From the NCBI RefSeq assembly GCF_040958095.1, contig NC_091233.1, positions 5,675,036 to 5,739,035 on the forward strand: 64,000 nucleotides of DNA. The letters run 5' to 3'. This stretch comes from Procambarus clarkii (lineage: Eukaryota > Arthropoda > Malacostraca > Decapoda > Cambaridae). This document shows, piece after piece, positions 1 through 13,305 of the stretch (its first letter is position 1; every line of letters begins with the position of its first letter). Position numbers and translations under genes: made by a program. The notes beneath the pieces are model-generated. The model was not told the DNA's origin, did not search any database, and saw nothing but the letters and a program-made list of their open reading frames with translations.

Positions 1-185
1 CACCCTAAGTGCCCCTGTTACCTAGCAGTAAATAGGTACCTTTGAGTTAGTCAGCTGTCACGGGCTGCTTCCTGGTGTGTGTGTGTGTGTGGTGTGAAAA
101 AAAAGAAGAAAAAAAAAGTAGTTAGTAAAACAGTTGATTGACAGTTGAGAGGCGGGCCGAAAGAGCAAAGCTCAACCCCCGCAAA
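1..185 (+). mobile_element. SINE body fragment with a LINE-derived 3' tail
   Basis: The first 80 bases match the shared body of the SINEs at 6.5, 14.0 and 43.1 kb (same blocks: CCCCTGTTACCTAGCAGTAA, then TCAGCTGTCACGGGCTGC). After a short TG/A-rich linker the sequence changes to a tail containing GTTGATTGACAGTTGAGAGG. That tail also ends the LINE fragment downstream, at about 825-890. The tRNA head lies outside the window. The family is inferred from the internal matches. Confidence 0.7.
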
Positions 186-187
186 AC

Positions 188-209
188 ACAACTAGTAAAC
201 ACACACACT

Positions 210-240
<31 letters not shown>

Positions 241-253
241 ACACACACACACC
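188..253. repeat. (CA)n microsatellite
   Basis: Imperfect CA dinucleotide tract with a few CT interruptions, directly after the SINE tail. It may be an expanded 3' terminal repeat of that SINE. Confidence 0.9.
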
Positions 254-255
254 GA

Positions 256-890
256 ACCTGTCCCCAGAGGCCCACATCAAAAGAATATCAGCGGCATATG
301 CTTGACTGGCCAACATAGGAACTGCCTTTAGAAACTTGTGTAAGGAATCCTTCAGGACCCTGTATACCACTTATGTAAGACCAATCCTGGAGTATGCAGC
401 TCCTGCCTGGAGTCCATACCTAGTTAAACACAAGACAAAGTTAGAGAACATCCAGCGGTATGCCACCAGGCTCGTCCTGGAACTGAGAGGAATGAGCTAC
501 GAGGAAAGGCTAAAGGAGCTGAACCTCACATCCCTGGAAAACAGAAGAGTAAGGGGAGACATGATAACCCACCAACAAAATTCTCAGGGGAATTGACAGG
601 ATGGACAAAGACAAACTCTTCAGCACGGGGGGGACACGAACAAGGGGACATAGGTGGAAACTTAGTACCCAGATGAGTCACAGAGACGTTAGAAAGAATT
701 TTTTAATAGTCAGAGTAGTTAGTAAATGGAATGCACTAGGAAGTAATGTGGTAGAGGCTGACTTCATACTCAGTTTCAAATGTAGATATGATAGAGCCCA
801 GTAGCCTCAGGAATCTGTACACCAGTTGATTGACGGTTGAGAGGCGGGACCAAAGAGCAAAAGCTCAACCCCCGCAAGCACAATTAGGTG
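256..890 (+). pseudogene. 5'-truncated LINE: C-terminal part of a Jockey/CR1-type reverse transcriptase
   Basis: Two open segments (336-596 and 601-804), separated by a stop and frame change, encode the end of a non-LTR retrotransposon ORF2. Visible landmarks are YVRPILEYAAPAWSPY and RYATRLV (the thumb region of CR1/Jockey-like polymerases), then LKELNLTSLENRRVRGDM and VVSKWNALG, the usual C-terminal blocks. The RT palm and the endonuclease are absent. The segment ends in a tail (about 825-890) also found on the SINE at 1-185. The order of blocks supports a dead 5'-truncated insertion; the exact clade is uncertain. Confidence 0.75.
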
Positions 891-2158
<1,268 letters not shown>

Positions 2159-2289
2159 GTAGCCAACCACAACTACAGTCTTTCGCATAGACCTCTCACT
2201 CATCTACCTTGGTTAAAGTCTACCTGGCTGAGGCTCCCACCTCCGTCGCTCCAACCACCATACCCTCACAAGCCTATTGACGACGGACT

Positions 2290-3645
2290 TTTGTAACACG
2301 GACCTTTGTCATCATTGACCTTTGTCAACATGGACCTTTGCCATCATTAACCTTTGTTAACACGGATCTTTGTCAACATTGATCTTTGTCAACACGGACC
2401 TTTGTCATGATTGACGATTGTCCGCACGGACCTTTGTCATCATTGACCTATGTCAACACGGACCTTTGTCATCATTGACCTATGTCAACACGGACCTTTG
2501 TCATCATTAACCTTTGTCAACACGGACCTTTGTCATCATTAACCTTTGTCCACATGGACCTTTGTCATCATTGACCTATGTCAACACGGACCTTTGTCAT
2601 TATTAACCTTTGTCAACAAAGACCTTGGTCATCACTGACCTTTGTCAACGTGGACCTTTGTCATCATTAACCTTTGTCAACATGGATCTTTGTCAACATT
2701 GACCTTTGTCAACATGGACCTTTGTCATCATTGACCATTGTTAACACAGACCTTTGTCAACATTGACCTTTGTCAACACGGACCTTTGTCATTATTGACC
2801 TTTGTCAACACAGACCTTTGTTAACATTGACCTTTGTCAACATTGACCTTTGTCATTATTGACCTTTGTCAACACAGACCTTTGTCAACATTGACCTTTG
2901 TCATTATTGACCTTTGTCAAAACAGACCTTTGTCAACGTGGACCTTTGTCAACATTGACCTTTGTCATTATTGATCTTTGTCAACACAGACCTTTGTCAA
3001 CATTGTCTTTTATCAACACGGACGTTTGTCAACACGGACCTTTGTCATCACTGACCTTTGTCAACATTGACCTTTGTCAACACAGACCTTTGTCAACATT
3101 GACCTTTTTCAACACAGACCTTTGTCAACATTGACCTTTGTCAACACGGACCTTTGTCATCACTGACCTTTGTCAACATTGACCTTTGTCAACACGGACC
3201 TTTGTCATCACTGACCTTTGTCAACATTGACCTTTGTCAACATTGACCTTTGTCAACACAGACCTTTGTCAATATTATCCTTCGTCAACACGGACCTTTG
3301 TCAACATTGACCTTTGTCAACATTGTCCTTTATCAACACGGACGTTTGTCAACACGGACCTTTGTCATCACTGACTTTTGTCAACACAGACCTTTGTCAA
3401 CACAGACCTTTGTCAACATTAACCTTTGTCAACACGGACCTTTGTCAACATTGACCTTTGTCAACATTGACCTTTGTCAACACAGACCTTTGTCAATATG
3501 GAACTTTGTCAACACTGACCTTTGTCAACACTGACCTTTGTCAACACTGACCTTTGTCATTATTGACCATTGGCAACATGGACCTTTGTCAACATGGACC
3601 TTTGTCAACATTGACCTTTGTCAACACGGACCTTTGTCAACATGG
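2290..3645. repeat. 16-bp minisatellite A
   Basis: About 85 tandem copies of a 16-base unit, GACCTTTGTCAACATT, with variants ending ACACG or TCATT. Two variants often alternate, giving a 32-base higher-order period. The array continues at 4830-5270 after about 1.2 kb of unrelated sequence, so the two blocks were probably once closer together. Confidence 0.93.
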
Positions 3646-4280
3646 TGTAACGGGGGGGAGGGGGGAAATGGAATGACGAGTAAGTGGGAAGTGAGTAGGA
3701 GAAGTAGAAGAGGTAGAAGGGTAGATGAAGAAATGTAGATAGTAGAAGAAGAAATGCTGCCACCATCCATTCAAGACCATTACATACAAGACAAGGAATG
3801 GATCTTGTCTGTATCAACAAATTCTCAAAGATGTTAACACGAATTCATTAGTAGTCTGTTCCATCTGTATCATGTACTCATTAAAATCATGAACCCAGTA
3901 ACTGCAGAGGCTTTCTCACCTCAACTCAAAACCTCTAGGGAACAAAGTTAAAGACAATTTAAATAATAAAATTAACAATTATATTTTTCATGATAAGTAT
4001 CTAATTTAAGCCATTCAACTTAATGTTCAAGATACAAAGTGAAAAGTGAGTCATCATCCAAGAATTCGAGAACCCTACAACTTGACTGCCCCTGATCCTC
4101 ACACAACAGTTGTAACACGACTAAGTCACCTTAATGTTCAACTCACCAAGTGTCTGCCTATAGCTGGATAGAGGGGGAGGGGGGAGTCTGTAGTTGACAG
4201 AGACTGTCCCGCCTCACCGGCTGACAGCCGCCCTGGCTAGGCTGTCCTTCTGTTCTCTTCAATGCTCTGCTCTCCGAGTA
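3646..4280. other. Unique sequence between minisatellite blocks; nothing coding
   Basis: A purine-rich patch (3650-3760) is followed by AT-rich DNA. I see no RNA gene and no ORF with family resemblance. Confidence 0.6.
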
Positions 4281-4552
4281 TATCCGTGGTGTAGTGGTAA
4301 GACACTCGCCTGGCGTTCCGCGAGCGCTATGTCATGGGTTCGTATCCTGGCCGGGGAGGATTTACTGGGCGCAATTCCTTAACTGTAGCCTCTGTTTAAC
4401 GCAACAGTAAAATGTGTACTTGGATGAAAAAACGATTCTTCGCGGCAGGGGATCGTATTCCAGGGACCTGCCCGGTATGCTACGCATACTAGTGGCTGTA
4501 CAAGAATGTAACAACTCTTGTATATATCTAAAAAAAAATATATATATATATA
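4281..4552 (+). mobile_element. tRNA-derived SINE (second family)
   Basis: Begins with a pol III internal promoter: A box TGGTGTAGTGGTAAG near 4289 and B box GGTTCGTATCC near 4338, spaced as in a tRNA. The roughly 190-base body has no match to the other SINEs in the window. It ends in an A-rich run followed by a short TA tract, a typical SINE 3' end. The head is tRNA-like but is followed directly by a body, so this is not a functional tRNA gene. Confidence 0.8.
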
Positions 4553-4829
4553 TTGGGGAACCTAGTAACTAACTCTGCCCACAAGTAGATAGCCTCAGGC
4601 ACTCTACCAAGCCACTCCTTAAACGTCGGCATGTTTGAAGGCCAATTATCAGATTAGCAGAAACAAGGTGGAATTCGCATGACTTGACCTCAGGTCAACT
4701 TCAGGTCATTAACACTTAGAGGTGTGAGACTCAGGCCGACAAACTGGCGCCTTCTCAAATCCCTATCTGTGACTCATTAACTATATATATTTTTAAATAA
4801 AACTAAACCAAACACCTTACGGTGTTACA
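4553..4829. other. Short unique stretch
   Basis: No ORF or repeat that I recognise. The sequence separates the SINE from the second block of minisatellite A. Confidence 0.5.
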
Positions 4830-5270
4830 CTGGACCTTTGTCATCATTGACCTTTGTCAACACAGACCTTTGTCAACATTGACCTTTGTCAATATGAACC
4901 TTTGTCAACATTAACCTTTGTCAATGCATGGCCTTTGTCATCATTGACCTTTGTCAACATTGACCTTTGTCAACACAGACCCTTGTGAGCACTGACCTTT
5001 GTCAATGCGGACCTTTGTAATCATTGACCTTTGTCAACACTGACCTTTGTCAACACTGACCTTTGTTAATGCGGGCCTATATAATCATTGACATTTGTCA
5101 ACAAAGACCTTTGTCATCATTAATCTTTGTCAACTGGGACCTTTGTCATCATTGACCTTTGTCAACATTGACCTTTGTCAACATGTACTTTTGTTATCAT
5201 GGACCTTTGTCAACACGGACCTTTGTCTACACGGACCATTGTCAACACGGACCTTTGTCTTTTCTGACCA
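4830..5270. repeat. 16-bp minisatellite A, second block
   Basis: Same 16-base unit as at 2290-3645, more degenerate (for example GCGG and TGGG variants). Its right edge degrades through about 5270-5300 directly into minisatellite B. Confidence 0.9.
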
Positions 5271-5284
5271 TTCTTTGCATGTTC

Positions 5285-6965
5285 ACCCTTAATATTGATC
5301 ATCCCTGATCTTGACCATCTCCTACCTTGACCATCCCTGACCTTGACCATCCCTGACCTTGGCCATCCCTGACCTTGGCCATCCCCGACCTTGGCCATCC
5401 CTGACCTTGGCCATCCCTGACCTTGGCCATCCCCGACCTTGGCCATCCCTGACCTTGGCCATCCCTGACCTTGGCAATCCAGACCTTGGCCATCCCCGAC
5501 CTTGGCCATCCCTGACCTTGGCCATCCCTGACCTTGGCCATCCCTGACCTTGGCCATTCCTAACCTTGACCATCCCTGATCTAGACCATCCCTGGCCTTG
5601 GCCATCCCTGACCTTGGCCATCCCAGACCTTGACCATCCCCGACCTTGGCCATCCCTGACCTTGGCCATCCCTGACCTTGGCCATCCCAGACCTTGGCCA
5701 TCCCTGACCTTGGCCATCCCTGACATTGGCCATTCCCGACCTTGGCCATCCCTGACCTTGGTCAACCCTGACCTTGGCCATCCCTGACCTTGGCCATCCC
5801 CGACCTTGGCCATCCCTGACCTTGGCCATCTCTGACCTTGGCCATCCCTGACCTTGGCCATCCCTGACCTTGGCCATCTCTGATCTTGGCCATCCCTGAC
5901 TTTGGCCATCCCTGACCTTGGCCATCCCTGACTTTGGCCATCCCTGACCTTGGCCATCCCTGACCTTGGCCATCCCTGACATTGGCCATCCCAGACCTTG
6001 GCCATCCCTGACCTTGGCCATCTCTGATCTTGGCCATCCCTGACCTTGGCCATCCCCGACCTTGGCCATCCCTGACCTTGGCCATCCCTGACCTTGGCTA
6101 TCCCTGACCTTGGCCATCCCTGACCTTGGCCATCCCTGACCTTGGCCATCCCTGATCTTGTCCATCCCTGACCTTGACCATCCCTGACCTTGGTCATCCC
6201 CGACCTTGGCCAACCCTGACCTTGGCCAATCGTGACCTTGGCCAACCCTGACCTTGGCCATCCATGACCTTGGCCATCCCTGACCTTGGCCAATCGTGAC
6301 CTTGGCCAACCCTGACCTTGGCCATCCATGACCTTGGCCATCCCTGACCTTGGCCAATCGTGACCTTGGCCAACCCTGACCTTGGCCATCCATGACCTTG
6401 GCCATCCCTGACCTTGGCCAATCGTAACCTTGGCCAACCCTGACCTTGGCCATCCCTGACATTGGCCATGGTGGAGCCGGTCGGCCGAGCGGAGAGCACG
6501 CTGGACTTGTGATCCTGTGGTCCTGGGTTCGATCCCAGGCGCCGGCGAGAAACAATGGGCAGAATTTCTTTCACCCTATGCTCCTGTTACCTAGCAGTAA
6601 AATAGGTACATGGGTGTTAGTCAGTTGTCACGGGCTGTTTCTTGGGGGTGGAGGCCTGGTCGAGGACCGGGCCGCGGGGACACTAAAAAAAGCCCCGAAA
6701 CCATCTCAAGATCTCAAGATAGATCCCTGACCTTGGCCAATCGTGACCTTGGCCAACCCTGACCTTGGTCATCCCTGACCTTGGCCATCTCTGACCTTGG
6801 CCAATCGTGACCTTGGCCAACCCTGACCTTGGTCATCCCTGACCTTGGCCATCCCTGACCTTGGCCAATCGTGACCTTGGCCAACCCTGACCTTGGCCAT
6901 CCCTGACCTTGGCCATCCCTGACTTTGACCATCCCTGACTTTGTCCATCCCTGACTTTGGCCAGC
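5285..6965. repeat. 16-bp minisatellite B
   Basis: About 90 copies of GACCTTGGCCATCCCT, split by a SINE at 6470-6724. From about 6222 on, four units form a 64-base higher-order repeat marked by the variants CCAATCGT, CCAACCCT, CCATCCAT and CCATCCCT. As 16 is not a multiple of 3, a reading frame passes through all three unit phases every 48 bases. No phase has a stop, which creates spurious ORFs of up to 371 codons on the minus strand. Confidence 0.94.
6470..6724 (+). mobile_element. tRNA-derived SINE inserted in minisatellite B
   Basis: The head folds as a tRNA-like cloverleaf from about 6476: acceptor GCCGG pairs with CCGGC, the A-box region is GGCCGAGCGG and the B box is GGTTCGATCCC. The body follows (ACCTAGCAGTAA, CAGTTGTCACGGGCTG). 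The tail, GGCCTGGTCGAGGACCGGGC then GGGGACACTA, ends in short CTCAAGAT repeats. The minisatellite phase is preserved across the insertion (GGCCAT, element, CCCTGACC), so the boundaries are well defined. I see no clear target duplication. Confidence 0.88.
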
Positions 6966-7198
6966 CTTGAACCTGTGAGTCTAGGAAAAGGTTTATTAAA
7001 TAATTTATCTCTCTTCAAATAGCTTAATTGTTGAACTTTAACTAATTTGTCTTCAAAACTTCTGATAAATCAGTCAACTCGGAGACAAAAGTGAAAGAGA
7101 CATGACATCAAGGACACGTAACAAAAACATTTGTTACGTTTCGTCATTTGTTACGTTTGTTACGTCACAAATTTGTTACGTTGTTACATTTGTTATGT

Positions 7199-7670
7199 CA
7201 GCTCTCTAAATGTACTCTCTAGAAAGGAGACGAGAGAGATACCAAATAATATACACATGGAAGATACTGGAGGGACAGGTCCCAAATCTACACAGTAAAA
7301 TAACAACGTATTGGAGTGAACGATATGGAAGAAAATGCAGAATAGAACCAGTGAAGAGCAGAGGTGCTATAGGCACAATCAGAGAGCACTGTATAAACAT
7401 CAGAGGTCCGCGTTTGTTCAACGTCCTACCAGCGACTATAAGAAATATTGCCGGAACAACCGTGGACATCTTCAAGAGAGAACTGGACAGTTTTCTAAGA
7501 GAAGTTACGGATCAGCCGGGCTGTGGTGGGTACGTGGCCCTGCGGGCCGCTCCAAGCAACAGTCTGGTGGACCAAACTCTCACAAGTCGAGCCTGGCCTC
7601 GGGCCGGGCTTGGGGAGTAGAAGAACTCCCAGAACCCCATCAACCAGGTATCAACCAGGTATTTAAGAAC
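7199..7670 (+). pseudogene. 5'-truncated CR1-like LINE, ORF2 C-terminus
   Basis: The open frame 7210-7620 matches the C-terminal 130 residues of the LINE at 49180-51017: SLERRRERYQIIYTWKILEG, then SRGA.GT.RE..INIRGPRLFN, then DQPGC.GYV.LRAA.SNSLVDQ. The sequence upstream of the SLERRR block is unrelated, so only about 470 bases were inserted. It ends in a repeat of CAACCAGGTAT. This is a dead copy of the same or a sister family. Confidence 0.85.
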
Positions 7671-8985
7671 AATGCACCCTCTCTGTTTTTAGGAAAAGTT
7701 GAGGAGCAACGACAAAGCAAATATTGCAACTAGAGTTTGATTGGGTAGTGATAGCAGAAGTTGTAGAGCTGAGTTTAAGTAGACATTTCTCGAGGCCGGA
7801 CAATTGAAACAAAGTCTGCTAAGCGTTTAACTGCGGTAGCAGCTGCCTGACTAAAGTTTAGTGATATTATTACGTGTTATGAACAGGGACACTGAATTAC
7901 CACTCTGGTTATTTGCGTCAGAGTGAAAATTTAATTCCATCATAACTTTCACTTCGGATGCGGAGAATTCTTTTCTATGCTCATGCAGCGTGCTGGGATG
8001 GTTTTATCATTGTTTATAAATGGGTGTGGCTCTAAGTCACAATGTGGTGGGCGCGAGTAATTGCAATATACATTGCTAGTTACCTAATTAGTTCTCTGGT
8101 ATATTCTGCAAGGCTCAAGTAGATCAAATGATGCAAACTCTTTTATTATTGTTCTGTTTTTATTGCATGAATTTTGCAGAATTCGCACTTAGCATTGAAA
8201 TAATGTTTACGATAGTCTCCCCCAAACAATATCTATGTCTGTCCAACACAATGTGCAACTGAAAGGTAAATTACAGTTTTCATGTGATGGAAAATTAATT
8301 GACATCGTCATCAACTCTTCGTTTAGCAGTTTCATGAGGCGTAATTGTTGTTGTTGAAATCGTATAGAAAAGTGAATCGAGCAAAGTTGTAGACAACAGA
8401 TGACTGATCTACAATGAACACAGAACATAGTTTAACAAACAGTATAGACGGTACTTATCTGATCTCAAGTTCACCAACAAGTGATCTTGTTGGTTATGTC
8501 TCACACCTGTTACGAATTGGAAACAATTTACGTTGCCTGTCAGACTCTGTTGCCTCGGTGTCCGCCCAGCATCTGAAGGATTATCAAGTGAATATTGCAG
8601 GGATACTCAATCCTCGTTTGTTACAACTCACCAGCAAGTGGTCTTCTCTCGCCACCGGAGCACTCCGACCAGTAGTAACTCAAGCACACATGCAGTCTTG
8701 CTGGGACACCCAATCGTAGACAAGAAACCAATAGTGTGTGTGAATCAGTATTTTACCAATAAAGCGTGAGAGTGAACTGTAAAGAGCGGTGTTGGTAACT
8801 GTGACAGGTGATTTTTTTCAGTGACTCTCATGTTAGCAACCTGTATACATGTCCCAAGCCTCAGACCATCCATATTATAGTTAATATCCGCATTGCTGCA
8901 CCAGTCCACACCGACTATATGTAAGTTAATGCCGTAACCAAGAGGAGTCTCACCACAGCTCCTAACACAGCAGACAGTCTCGTTC
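7671..8985. other. No recognised gene; possible LTR-like sequence near 8400-8830
   Basis: AT-rich sequence with two small overlapping ORFs (8414-8719 and 8533-8769) that match nothing I know. An AATAAA signal lies at 8758 in a context resembling the R/U5 part of an LTR. I found no second copy in the window, so an LTR call is not justified. Confidence 0.4.
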
Positions 8986-9089
8986 TCATTGCCCGAAAAC
9001 CCTGTCAATCTCTCTGCTCTCGTAGACAGAAACACGCGCCCTCGACGGTGAACAGTCTATAGACAGTTGGTGTTCGTCTGTATCATCCA

Positions 9090-11815
9090 TAGTGATGAAG
9101 GGTAGGGAAGGTGGTGAAGGAGAGGGAAGGTGCTGAAGGAGAGGAAAGGTGGTGAAAGAGAGGGAAGGTAGTGAAGAGGAGGGGAGGTGGTGAAGGAGAG
9201 GGAAGGTGGTAAACAGGGGGGGGGCGAAGGTGGATAAGGAGAGGGAAGGTGGTGAAGAAGAGGGAAGGTGGTGAAGGAGAGGGAAGGTGGTGTAGGGTAG
9301 GGAAGGTGGTGAAGAAGAGGGAAGGTTGTGAAGGAGAGGGAAGGTGGTGAAGAAGAGGGAAGGTGGTGAAGGAGAGGGAAGGTGGTGAAGGAGAGGGAAG
9401 GTGGTGAAGAAGAGGGAAGGTGGTGAAGAAGAGGGAAGGTTGTGAAGGAGAGGGAAGGTGGTGAAGGAGAGGGAAGGTGGTGAAGAAGAGGGAAGGTGGT
9501 GAAGAAGAGGGAAGGTGGTGAAGAAGAGGGAAGGTGGTGAAGAAGAGGGAAGGTGGTGAAGGAGAGGGAAGGTGGTGAAGGAGAGGGAAGGTGGTGAAGA
9601 AGAGGGGAGGTTGTGAAGGAGAGGGAAGGTGGTGAAGGAGAGGGAAGGTGGTGAAGAAGAGGGAAGGTGGTGAAGGAGAGGGAAGGTGGTGAAGGAGAGG
9701 GAGGGTGGTGAAGGGGAAAGAGGGTGAGGGAAGGTGGTAAGAAGAGGGAAGGTGGTGAAAGAGAGAGATGGTGGTGAAGAAGAGAGAAGGTGGTGAAGAA
9801 GAGGGAAGGTGGTGAAGGAGAGGGAGGGTGGTGAAGGAGAGGGATGGTGGTGAAGGAGAGGGAAGGTGGTGAAGGAGAGGGAAGGTGGTGAAGAAGAGGG
9901 AAGGTGGTGAAGGAGAGGGAAGGTGGTGAAGAAGAGGGAAGATGGTGAAGGAGAGTGAAGGTGAGGAAGGAGAGGGAAGGTGGTGGAGAAGAGGGAAGGT
10001 GGTGAACAGGGGGGGGGGGAAGTGGATAAGGAGAGGGAAGGTGGTGAAGAAGAGGGAAGGTGGTGAAGAAGAGGGAAGGTGGTGAAGGAGAGGGAAGGTG
10101 GTGAAGGAGAGGGAAGGTGGTGAAGAAGAGGGAAGGTGGTGAAGAAGAGGGAAGGTTGTGAAGGAGAGGGAAGGTGGTGAAGGAGAGGGAAGGTGGTGAA
10201 GAAGAGGGAAGGTGGTGAAGAAGAGGGAAGGTGGTGAAGAAGAGGGAAGGTGGTGAAGAAGAGGGAAGGTGGTGAAGGAGAGGGAAGGTGGTGAAGGAGA
10301 GGGAAGGTGGTGAAGGAGAGGGAAGGTGGTGAAGAAGAGGGAAGGTGGTGAAGGAGAGGGAAGGTGGTGAAGGAGAGGGAGGGTGGTGAAGGAGAAAGAG
10401 GGTGAGGGAAGGTGGTAAGAAGAGGGAAGGTGGTGAAAGAGAGAGATGGTGGTGAAGAAGAGAGAAGGTGGTGAAGAAGAGGGAAGGTGGTGAAGGAGAG
10501 GAAGGGTGGTGAAGAAGAGGGAAGGTGGTGAAGGAGAGGGAAGGTGGTGAAGGAGAGGGAAGGTGGTGAAGAAGAGGGAAGGTGGTGAAGGAGAGGGAAG
10601 GTGGTGAAGAAGAGGGAAGATGGTGAAGGAGAGTGAAGGTGAGGAAGGAGAGGGAAGGTGGTGGAGAAGAGGGAAGGTGGTGAACAGGGGGGGGGGAAGT
10701 GGATAAGGAGAGGGAAGGTGGTGAAGAAGAGGGAAGGTGGTGAAGGAGAGTGAAGGTGGTGAAGGAGAGGGAGGGTGGTGAAGGAGAGTGAAGGTCGTGA
10801 AGGAGAGGGAAGGTGGTGAAGGAGAGTGAAGGTGGTGAAGGAGAGGGAGGATGAGGGAAGATGGTGAAGAAGAGGGAAGGTGCTGAAGGAGAGTGAAGGT
10901 GGTGAACAGGGGGGGGGGGAAGTGGATAAGGAGAGGGAAGGTGGTGAAGGAGAGGGAAGGTCGTGAAGGAGAGGGAAGGTGGTGAAGGAGAGTGAAGGTG
11001 GTGAAGGAGAGGGAAGGTGGTGAAGGAGAGGGAGGGTGAGGGAAGGTGGTGAAGGGGAGGGAAGGTGGTGAGGGAGAGGGAAGGTGGTGAAGAAGAGGGA
11101 AGGTGGTGAGGGAGAGGGAAGGTGGTGAAGGAGAGGGAGGGTGAGGGAAGGTGGTGAAGGGGAGGGAAGGTGGTAAGGGAGAGGGAAGGTGGTGAAGAAG
11201 AGGGAAGGTGGTGAGGGAGAGGGAAGGTGGTGAAGGAGAGGGAAGGTGGTGTAGGGTAGGGATGGTGGTGAAAGAGAGGGAAGGTGGTGAAAGAGAGTGA
11301 AGGTGGTGAAGGAGAGTGAAGGTGGTGAAGGAGAGTGAAGGTGGTGAAGGAGAGGGAAGATGAGGGAACGTGAGGGAAGGTAGTGAAGGAGAGGGATGGT
11401 GGTGAAGGGTAGGGAAGGTGGTGAATGAGAGGGAAGGTGGTGAAGGGTAGTGAAGGTGGTGAAGAAGAGGGAAGGTGCTGAAGGAGAGGAAAGGTGGTGA
11501 AAGAGAGGGAAGGTGGTGAGGAGGGGGGAAGGTGGTGAAGGAGAGGGAAGGTGGTGAACAGGGGGGGGGAAGGTGGATAAGGAGAGGGAAGGTGGTGAAG
11601 GGTAGGGAAGGTGGTGAAAGAGAAGGAAGGTGGTGAAGAAGAAGGAGAGGGTAAAGTAGTGTAGGGTTGGGAAGGTAGTGAAAGAGAGGGAAGGTGGTGA
11701 AGAAGAGGGAAGGTGGTGAAGAAGAGGGAAGGTGGTGAAGGGTAGGGAAGGTGGTGAAAGAGAGGGAAGGTGGTGAAGGAGAAGGAAGGTGTAGAAGAAG
11801 AGGAAAGGTGGTGAA
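9090..11815. repeat. 19-bp minisatellite fused to a BEL/Pao gag
   Basis: About 140 copies of a 19-base unit, AAGGTGGTGAAGGAGAGGG. Common variants are GAAGAAGAGGG and occasional indel-bearing units such as GTGAACAGGGGGGGG. The latter mark larger duplicated blocks near 9210, 10005, 10685, 10905 and 11555. Three units make 57 bases (19 codons), and no minus-strand frame contains a stop. This joins the array to the upstream gag frame in a spurious 1439-codon ORF. Confidence 0.94.
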
Positions 11816-11859
11816 AGAGCTGTAGGCAGAGTGGTATTACTGCCTGACTCAGTAGCAAG

Positions 11860-13305
11860 TACATTCATTCCTTGATGTACCTTGCAATATTGTACTGTGG
11901 TAGAATTCAAAGAATTCTCTCCAGTTGTCATAGATTGTGTAGAAGTTTTTCTACATAAGGTATAATGATGTACACCTTTGTTGTATCTACTGCATAGCCG
12001 TAGCTGCACTACACATTTACTGGGATCATGAGAGCCCATGCACTTGGTGCATCTGTGTAATTCTTGTAACCGTTTAATCCTGGTATTAAAGTTAGGATAA
12101 ACAGTGCATTTGTAGGTGACGTGTTCTTGATCACAGAACAGACACTTTCTCTCTCTGGCTGAATTTGTCCTTTTAGTAGATATATCAGTTGTATCGTCAG
12201 AGGGAGATACAGAATAAATACCTGCACTACCACTCCTTTTTCCAGTGGATGGAGTAGTCTTAGGTTTGAATTTATTGGACTTATTCAAAGTCGATTTGGG
12301 TTTGACTGAGGTGTCAATATTAGGTGGTTTAGATTCAGATTTAATCTTATCATGGGTCTTCAACTTGTTAACCGTTATTCTCAGTCCCTCGAATATTTGC
12401 GCGAGAGTGAGAAACTCGGTTTTATAGTGTGAGCAGATTTCTGCTAAGATATTTCGAGGTAATTTCCTCTGCAAAAGTAACTTGATTGACCATTCTGAGG
12501 CTGGTAAATCAACTTTAGTACCTAGGGCCTTCACTAGAGACTCTACTTCTAGCCTGAAGCTTTGAAGTGAGTCTGGTCTGTTTCTTGGTGCATTCAGATC
12601 TAGCAACTGGTAATAAAGGTTAGCTATACTCAACTCCTTGTTGCAATAGTTCAACTTTAGCAGTTTTATAGCTTCCTCATAATTACTCTCAGTGAGAGCT
12701 AGGTTATGTTTTACCTTTTTAGCCTCCCCTATGAGAAGACTAATCAGGTATGAGAATTTAGAAATCTTGTCAGGAGAGGATTTCTTATGTATATGAACTT
12801 CAAATGAAGTCCAAAATGTGTCCCAATTTTCTTCGTCCAGCCCTGCAAATGTAGGTAAGTCTAAAGTAGGTAGACGAACCTCAGGTAATTGATAACTGGA
12901 TTGAGACATAGTATTATTTGCATTAGATTTAGATTGTGTTACTATATTGGATAGTATGTCAAGTTTATCTTGAGTCTCATCTTCATACTGAGAAATATCT
13001 GCTATAATTTGATCCATTTCATCAGGATCAGTTTCAGTGTTATTCAGTAGGTTGAGATAAGACTGGCTTGTAGATCTAACATGATCAAATTTTAGATCAG
13101 CCACTCTCACTGATGTTTCTAGTCGATAGTAATCAATGGGAGTTGCTTTAGACAAGGTATCAGACTTATTAATTAGTCTAGTAAAATGACCTTTGAGGCC
13201 AATATAGGTTCTTCTTAATTGTTCAGGAGTAGCCATGGTGGCTTTAAGTCCAAATTTCATAGGACTTGAATACGTATTACTAATGAAGCTTGGGTACTTG
13301 CTCAT
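11860..13305 (-). pseudogene. gag: BEL/Pao gag, 3'-truncated by a minisatellite
   Basis: About 480 residues of a gag polyprotein, reading leftward from the ATG at 13305. The N-terminal helical region carries LRRTYIGLKGHFTRLINKSD. The central DUF1759-like block has LPTFAGLDEENWDTFWTSFE and later LQSFRLEVESLVKAL...LPASEW. The C-terminal zinc knuckle reads CLFCDQEHVTYKC and is followed by RLQELHRCTKCMGSHDPSKC. The same order occurs in the gag at 46073-47423, but similarity is moderate, so this is a different family. No protease or RT follows; the frame enters the 19-bp array. A host gene is unlikely. Confidence 0.85.

Noticed and set aside
5210-6574. ORFs of 179-371 codons with MAKVRDGQGQGWPRSG repeats
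   Set aside because: Result of a stop-free 16-base unit; overlapping versions exist in several frames and the plus strand.
9057-11864. 935-codon proline/serine/histidine-rich ORF
   Set aside because: Alternative frame of the 19-base minisatellite, overlapping the gag-fused frame; not a gene.
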